A stretch of 24,611 nucleotides of DNA, taken from the IMG/VR virus record IMGVR_UViG_3300006224_000037, positions 1 to 24,611 of that record, one strand, 5' to 3'. The position numbers and the translations under genes are program-made. This DNA comes from a virus. Each line of letters begins with the position of its first letter. Position 1 is the first letter of the stretch. Of this stretch, positions 20,806 through 24,611 are shown piece after piece. Below the pieces are notes generated by a model, which saw only the letters and a list, made by a program, of their open reading frames with translations, did no database searches and was not told where the DNA came from.

Positions 20806-21162
20806 TCAGTAGCCGACGAGGCACTTGATGGTCGCGGACGTGCCGCTCGCGCTGATGGCCTCCAGGGCGTAGCCCCAGCGGGTGCCGCCCGTGTTGACGT
20901 CGAGGACGGGCGAAGCATTGGTGCCCGACCAGTAGATGATGTCGCCTTGGGCGATGGTGGTGCTGCCACCGTTGTCCGCGTGGACGGAGAGCTTGAAGAC
21001 GCCCTCGGTGGCGACCGTGGCGACCTGGGTGCCCGAAGCAGCCGTTGCGGTCAGCGTGACTCCCGGCACCTTGCCCACCAACACGGGGTTGCGGGCGGCG
21101 ACGGAAGCACCCACGGTCAGCGGGATGTAAGCCGCCTCTTTGTAGACCTCGTTCGTAGCCAC
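20806..21162 (-). CDS. DUF2190-type capsid decoration protein, 118 aa
   Basis: This compact beta protein fits the DUF2190 family: it begins ATNEVYKEAAYIPLTVGASV, contains the ARNPVLVGKVPGVTLTATAA strand, GVFKLSVHADNGGSTTIAQG, the DIIYWSG motif, then GYALEAISASGTSATIKCLV. Such proteins lie next to capsid genes and usually bind the shell as trimers. It starts with GTG (21160-21162) behind AGGAGGTACAA. Its two halves align with the first and last parts of the 409-aa neighbour, which shows that the two genes arose by duplication. It is the uninserted form. Confidence 0.75.
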   Translation of the reverse strand: MATNEVYKEAAYIPLTVGASVAARNPVLVGKVPGVTLTATAASGTQVATVATEGVFKLSVHADNGGSTTIAQGDIIYWSGTNASPVLDVNTGGTRWGYALEAISASGTSATIKCLVGY

Positions 21163-21171
21163 TTGTACCTC

Positions 21172-21624
21172 CTAGCGCCCTTCGACGGCGCGCTTGGCGG
21201 CCTCGCCGTCGAGCCGGAAGAAGCTGCTCAGGCTCTTGGTGAGGCTTTCCTTGACGTCGGTCTTCTCGGCCGTGGGGGCGATGGTGCCCTGATCGGTCAC
21301 CTTGCCCTGCGGTGTCACGGCCTCGATGTACTCGGCCTCGACCTTGACCTCGGCCTCGACCGTCTCCTTGAGCGCCTCGATGTCGAGTTCGCCCTCGTTC
21401 ATCGGCGCGTCCATCGCCAGCTTGCTGACGATGCGCGTCTTCGCGGCGGCCGGGAGTTCGACGTTGTCGAGCATCCCCTTGATGGCCTCCTGGGCCTTGA
21501 GGATCGCCAAGGCGCCCTCGGCGCGCTCGGCACGGGTCTTGAGTTCGTCGTTGACCTTCCGGGCCTCTTCGAGTTCTGTCTCCAGGGTGGAGACGCGCTC
21601 GGTCACTTCCTCGAGTTCGGCCAT
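21172..21624 (-). CDS. probable scaffold-only product from an internal start, 150 aa
   Basis: Within the protease gene the in-frame ATG at 21622-21624 (MAELEEVTERVSTLETELEE) is preceded by AAGGAG with 8 bases of spacing. It begins exactly at the coiled-coil scaffold region, after the Ser/Thr linker. This is the lambda C/Nu3 arrangement, where scaffold is made from an internal start in the same frame as the protease. The product would be acidic, almost all helical, and removed from the procapsid later. The site is seen directly; its use is inferred. Confidence 0.5.
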   Translation of the reverse strand: MAELEEVTERVSTLETELEEARKVNDELKTRAERAEGALAILKAQEAIKGMLDNVELPAAAKTRIVSKLAMDAPMNEGELDIEALKETVEAEVKVEAEYIEAVTPQGKVTDQGTIAPTAEKTDVKESLTKSLSSFFRLDGEAAKRAVEGR

Positions 21625-22317
21625 GCCGTCCTCTCCTTCCTTGGACTGAGTCTCCGACACTGCGGAGGCGTCGTAATGCACCGTCATCGTCTGGGCGGCG
21701 CTGCTGCTGGTCGTCGTTGTCGTTGCGTCGTCCATCGCTTCCGAAGTTGATACCACACTGGAAGGCTCGCTCTGGAACGTGCCGGCCTGACGCAGGCTCT
21801 CCATGACGGCGAGCACCTGACCGCCGGCTCCCGGCTTGGTGACGAAGTCCACCGAGTGCCCCTTGACGAGGCTCTTGATGACCTTGCCGCTCTTGCCCTC
21901 GGCCTCGCCGGCCTCGTACTGGCCGCTGGCGCGGATGGAGACGCCGATGTAGGGCGCCAGCGCCTCGATCGTGTCCTTCCACTGCGGCAGGACGCTGGCC
22001 TTGGCGTAGAGGCCGGGGCCAGCCTTGCCCTGCTCCTGGTACACCGGGGTCGAGATGGTCACCGCGGCCAAGTCGCGCACGCTGCGCTCGGGGCGTTCCT
22101 TCATCTCGCTCTCGGTGGGATGGTCGAGGTACATGTGGGTGCCCGCCGGCCAGACGTTCGGCCCGTCGCGCTCGAGCACCTCCTTGGGGTAGTAGCCGCT
22201 GGCTCCCCACCCCGGCTGGATGAGGCGCATCTCGATGGTGCCGTCGCGCGCCACGGCGCGCTCGGCCAGCGGGATCACCTCCGATTCGAGATCTGGGTCA
22301 CGCAGTTCGTCAGTCAC
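21172..22317 (-). CDS. capsid maturation protease fused to scaffold, 381 aa
   Basis: Residues about 20-180 have the shape of a phage prohead serine protease: MYLDHPTESEMKERPERSVR (His61 and His66 near the active site), LYAKASVLPQWKDTIEALAP, YIGVSIRASGQ with Ser127 as a likely nucleophile, and GHSVDFVTKPGAGGQ, a common end of the fold. A Ser/Thr-rich linker (about 195-230) follows, then a long charged coiled coil (about 232-290, ELEEVTERVSTLETELEEAR) and a helical tail, typical of scaffold. The linker and Met232 carry a strong internal ribosome binding site. Start is GTG 22315-22317 behind AAGGAGAGCAGC, overlapping the upstream stop by 8 bases. The protease would remove the scaffold and the capsid N-terminal region during maturation. 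Confidence 0.77.
   Translation of the reverse strand: MTDELRDPDLESEVIPLAERAVARDGTIEMRLIQPGWGASGYYPKEVLERDGPNVWPAGTHMYLDHPTESEMKERPERSVRDLAAVTISTPVYQEQGKAGPGLYAKASVLPQWKDTIEALAPYIGVSIRASGQYEAGEAEGKSGKVIKSLVKGHSVDFVTKPGAGGQVLAVMESLRQAGTFQSEPSSVVSTSEAMDDATTTTTSSSAAQTMTVHYDASAVSETQSKEGEDGMAELEEVTERVSTLETELEEARKVNDELKTRAERAEGALAILKAQEAIKGMLDNVELPAAAKTRIVSKLAMDAPMNEGELDIEALKETVEAEVKVEAEYIEAVTPQGKVTDQGTIAPTAEKTDVKESLTKSLSSFFRLDGEAAKRAVEGR
21633..21638 (-). promoter_or_regulatory. internal ribosome binding site AAGGAG for scaffold
   Basis: AAGGAG on the minus strand, 8 bases before an in-frame ATG (21622-21624). It lies inside the protease coding sequence and marks the likely scaffold-only start. 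Confidence 0.5.
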
Positions 22318-23182
22318 GCTGCTCTCCTTGGTCGAGTCCGAACCCGAATGGCATCATCGGCGTCTGGCCGATGACTTGGCTGCCCCAAGGCTGTTGGACG
22401 CTGCCATCTGGGTAGGTGATGAGCGAGCAGCCGCAGTTCGGGTGTTGCGGCGGTGCCATGTCCCCGCTCGAGAACGGTCGCTTGAGAGGGATGGCGCCCT
22501 CCTCATGGTTGTGGTCGCAGATGTCGTAGCGCGGGTGCATGGGGCCGAGGAGCCACTCCTTGACCATCGTGTAGCCGGCGCCCTCCATCTCGTAGGCCGA
22601 CTGCATCTCGGCGTAGCTCCACGCCTTGCTCGTCTCGGTGAGGGCGATGCGGCGGGCGCGGTAGGCGCTCATCTCATCGAAGCTCGCGGAGAGCTTGGCG
22701 GCGATCTGCTCGATGGACTCGCCGGCGCGGAAGGAGTCGGCCAGCAGCTTCGCCATGCGCTCGCGGGTGAACTCGTTGATCTGGGTCACGAGTTCGGCGC
22801 CGTGAGAGAGCAGCCACTGCTCGCCGCGGATCGAGTCGAGCCCGCCGGTGATGCCGTACTTGGCGAAGGCGCTCTGCACAAGCGCCGTCCGCAGCGCCTG
22901 GGCGAGCCCCGGCTGGAGGGTGACGACATCGCGCTCGAGGCGGTTCTTCAGGGCGAGCGCGACGGCGGCCATGATGACGGCGACCTTGCGGTCGTCCTCC
23001 TCCTCCTTGCTGGTCGCCTCCTCGAGGTCGGCGTAGAAGAGCGCCAGCAGGACGTCGTACGCCTGCATGGCGAACATCTGGCGGGCGTTGATCTCCATCG
23101 TCCCCACGGCGCCGGCGAGCGCCTCCACGCGGTGCCAGTAGAGCGTCTTCTGGAGCGTGCGGTCGAGTGTCTCGAGGAGCAT
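22310..23182 (-). CDS. head morphogenesis protein (SPP1 gp7/Mu gpF-like), 290 aa
   Basis: The C-terminal half matches the phage Mu F-like head morphogenesis domain: RARRIALTETSKAWSYAE (175-192), KEWLLGPMHPRYDICDHNHE (208-227) with the D-x-C-x-x-H cluster, and PPQHPNCGCSLI (244-255). The Cys and His residues in these segments are the usual conserved set. The N-terminal half is helical (FYADLEEATSKEEEDDRKVA and others), as is common for the portal-adjacent part. Such proteins bind the portal and enter the procapsid in small numbers. ATG 23180-23182 directly follows the TAG of the upstream gene with no gap. The portal gene is expected further to the right, outside the window. Confidence 0.85.
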   Translation of the reverse strand: MLLETLDRTLQKTLYWHRVEALAGAVGTMEINARQMFAMQAYDVLLALFYADLEEATSKEEEDDRKVAVIMAAVALALKNRLERDVVTLQPGLAQALRTALVQSAFAKYGITGGLDSIRGEQWLLSHGAELVTQINEFTRERMAKLLADSFRAGESIEQIAAKLSASFDEMSAYRARRIALTETSKAWSYAEMQSAYEMEGAGYTMVKEWLLGPMHPRYDICDHNHEEGAIPLKRPFSSGDMAPPQHPNCGCSLITYPDGSVQQPWGSQVIGQTPMMPFGFGLDQGEQRD

Positions 23183-23500
23183 CTAGAGCACCTTCAGCCA
23201 GCCGGCCTTCTTGATCGGCGTCTCGGGCGAGTCAACGATCTTGAGCAGCACGAGGTACGCCCCCGGCGAGAGCGTGAAGCCGCTGCCCAGCAGGCACTTG
23301 GCGTAGTGGACGCCGCTGATCGTCTCCCAGATGCCGTTGTGGTAGGTGATGTCGTCGGGCGGGTCGTCGGCCTGTGCCGCGGGGCAGAAGGCGAAGGACA
23401 CCGCGTCGGCGGTCGGATCGTAGGGCACGCCGGCGCGCGTGACGCAGACGCTCGTGCGGATGTACTCGACAGTCTCCTCAAGGACTTCAGTCACTTCCAT
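23183..23500 (-). CDS. small beta-sandwich structural protein, 105 aa
   Basis: The protein shows a pattern found in minor structural genes of high-GC siphophages: an early strand (EYIRTSVCVTRAGVPYDPTA), DAVSFAFCPAAQADDPPDDI, a GIWETISGVHYAKCLLGSGF segment, and LSPGAYLVLLKIVDSPETPI ending in a GWLKVL strand. It is predicted to be an Ig-like beta domain of unknown function. ATG 23498-23500 follows GGGAGGTAGCCG and overlaps the repeat-protein gene by 14 bases. Its stop touches the head morphogenesis start. Three Cys residues could form a disulfide or be fortuitous. Confidence 0.6.
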   Translation of the reverse strand: MEVTEVLEETVEYIRTSVCVTRAGVPYDPTADAVSFAFCPAAQADDPPDDITYHNGIWETISGVHYAKCLLGSGFTLSPGAYLVLLKIVDSPETPIKKAGWLKVL

Positions 23501-24611
23501 CGGCTACCTCCCACTCACTTTCCAGGCCGCCCAGCGTGATGGCGATCTCGGTTTCGGGCTCGAGCCACTCGACCTCGAGGCCGAAGTGGACGTGCCAGTC
23601 GCTGGCGGCGAGTTCGCATTTCCAGAGGTCGGCCCGCGTCAGCCCGACGTGGACGACGACACTCGTCGTGACGTTGACACAGTACGCGACTGCGACGGCC
23701 GTGCTGGAACCTGTCGCCTGCTTGATGGCGGTGAAGGCCGACTCGATGGCGACGCAGGCGCTCGCCTCGGCGGTGGCGCTACGGGTACGCGCCGCCGTGG
23801 CATCAGAGGCGACGACGGCGGCGACGGCGGCGCTGGCGAGCCGGATGCGCTGGCCGCTCGCGGCGATCGCCACGGCGGCGACCGGGGTGGCGCTGGCGAG
23901 GCGCAGGCGCTTGGCTGTAGCGGCGCTGCTGGTGACCGCGACGATCTCGCCGTAGCCCGTGCCGAGGCCGGTCTTGGTGCCGGCGGCGGTGGCGTGGGCG
24001 ACTGCGGCGACGTCGGCCGTGCGGCGCCCGATGAGGGTCTTGTTCGCGGTGGCGACGGCGACCGCCGCGACACTGGCGGTCGCCCCGCGGATGCGCTTCG
24101 CGGTGGCCGCCACGGCGACGGTGGCAACGGGGCTGGCGGTCGCATTGGACAGGCCGCTTCCCGTGGCTGTCGCCGCGACGGCGGCGACGATGTTACCCGT
24201 GCCGGCGGCGGTCTTGCGACCGGAGGCGGCACTGACGGCGACGGCAGCCACCTCAGAGAAGCCGTTGCCGGTGCCCTGACGCTGACCGGCGGCGAGCGCG
24301 GCGGCGACGGCGGCCGTGTCGGCGCTGGCGGCGCGCGTGCGCTTCGCCGTGGCCGTGGCGTCCGCGACGGCGGCGACCTCACTCGTGCGGCTGCGGATCC
24401 TCGAGCCGCTGGCCGTGGCGACCGCGACGGCGACCGCCTCGCTGCTGCGGGCGCGGGTGCGAACTGCCGCGGAGTCGCTGACGGCGACGGCAGCGACCTC
24501 GGAGGTGCGCTGGCGCGTACGGACGGCGGTGCTCGCCGAGTCGGCCACCGCGGCCACATCGGCGGTGCCGTCCTTGGTCTGGCCGCTGAACTTGGAGCCA
24601 TCGGCGTCGCT
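23487..24611 (-). CDS. Ala/Val-rich tandem-repeat protein (partial, N-terminus off the right edge)
   Basis: The frame is open from the window edge to the TGA at 23487-23489 with no stop, so at least 374 residues are present and the true start lies outside. Most of it consists of about 14 imperfect repeats of about 20 residues. Each has a VAAVAVATA-like stretch, then a basic R-x-R or K-R-x-R cluster and a short Ala/Ser/Thr turn (for example SEVAAVADATATAKRTRAAS). Some units carry a Gly-rich variant (GTGNGF, GLGTGYGE). The last 65 residues are different: an acidic beta-type domain (LTRADLWKCELAASDWHVHF, then VEWLEPETEIAITLGGLESE). It lies next to the head genes. I do not recognise the family. 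A filament-like surface protein is possible. Confidence 0.65.
   Translation of the reverse strand, partial: SDADGSKFSGQTKDGTADVAAVADSASTAVRTRQRTSEVAAVAVSDSAAVRTRARSSEAVAVAVATASGSRIRSRTSEVAAVADATATAKRTRAASADTAAVAAALAAGQRQGTGNGFSEVAAVAVSAASGRKTAAGTGNIVAAVAATATGSGLSNATASPVATVAVAATAKRIRGATASVAAVAVATANKTLIGRRTADVAAVAHATAAGTKTGLGTGYGEIVAVTSSAATAKRLRLASATPVAAVAIAASGQRIRLASAAVAAVVASDATAARTRSATAEASACVAIESAFTAIKQATGSSTAVAVAYCVNVTTSVVVHVGLTRADLWKCELAASDWHVHFGLEVEWLEPETEIAITLGGLESEWEVADGSD
23690..24611 (-). repeat. about 60-bp imperfect tandem coding repeat
   Basis: The repeat-bearing DNA is very GC-rich and shows a roughly 60-bp period (57-69 bp), built around GCGGCGACGG-type strings on the plus strand. 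The units vary in length and sequence, so they are diverged repeats inside a gene, not a recent slippage tract. Ends are approximate. Confidence 0.7.

Noticed and set aside
23690-24611. Tandem repeat considered as CRISPR array
   Set aside because: Units are imperfect, continuous, in one open frame and have no unique spacers, so it is a coding repeat.
1-24611. Anti-defence, toxin-antitoxin, tRNA or integration genes
   Set aside because: None was recognised on either strand. Every well-supported gene fits virion structure, lysis or recombination, or is a small unknown.

Overview
The window is one continuous piece of a tailed-phage (siphovirus-type) genome, either free phage or prophage. Every gene I can support lies on the minus strand, so the biological order runs from the right edge (24611) to the left edge (1). 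GC content is high (roughly 65-70% by eye). Starts are ATG, GTG and once TTG, usually behind strong AGGAGG-type ribosome binding sites. Most neighbours touch or overlap through ATGA, GTGA or TGATG junctions, the mark of one long late operon. No chromosomal gene, tRNA, integrase, insertion sequence or CRISPR array was seen. The host cannot be named. It is a high-GC bacterium with canonical Shine-Dalgarno use, and the absence of a recognisable spanin is weakly in favour of a single-membrane envelope. Terminase and portal genes are not in the window and would be expected beyond the right edge.

Head region (24611 to about 18120): an Ala/Val-rich tandem-repeat protein cut by the right edge, a 105-aa protein, an SPP1 gp7/Mu gpF-like head morphogenesis protein, a maturation protease fused to a coiled-coil scaffold (with a probable internal start for scaffold alone), two paralogous DUF2190-type decoration proteins (one enlarged by three internal repeats), a Mu gpT-like major capsid protein and a small protein with a Lys-rich tail. 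Connector and tail-completion region (18123 to 15960): head-tail adaptor, head closure, gp10-like and tail terminator proteins, plus two small proteins, one with a zinc-ribbon-like end.

Tail region (15979 to 3546): two tail-tube-type proteins, a tail assembly chaperone pair joined by a clear -1 frameshift heptamer (CCCTTTA), a 971-aa tape measure, two tandem distal-tail paralogues (the second carrying an extra N-terminal beta domain and what looks like a polysaccharide-deacetylase fold without its catalytic residues), an 1119-aa tail fibre with three IPT/TIG domains, an FN3-like domain and an inserted LamG domain, a short coiled-coil protein, a hub-like tail protein and a coiled-coil membrane protein. 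Lysis region (3536 to 1389): a 23-aa membrane peptide, a 62-aa protein, an amidase with a perfect EF-hand loop, a 42-aa basic protein, a membrane-anchored lytic transglycosylase and a three-helix holin candidate. Two strong hairpins bracket the transglycosylase/holin pair. A promoter-like region then leads into a second short operon: a two-helix membrane protein, an 86-aa unknown and a YqaJ/lambda-exonuclease-type recombinase cut by the left edge.

This is not an obviously new defence or metabolic system. The distinctive part is how virion proteins have been elaborated by duplication followed by domain insertion in both the head (decoration pair) and the tail tip (distal-tail pair), by carbohydrate-binding-like modules at several tail positions, and by a compact set of recoding or internal-initiation signals.
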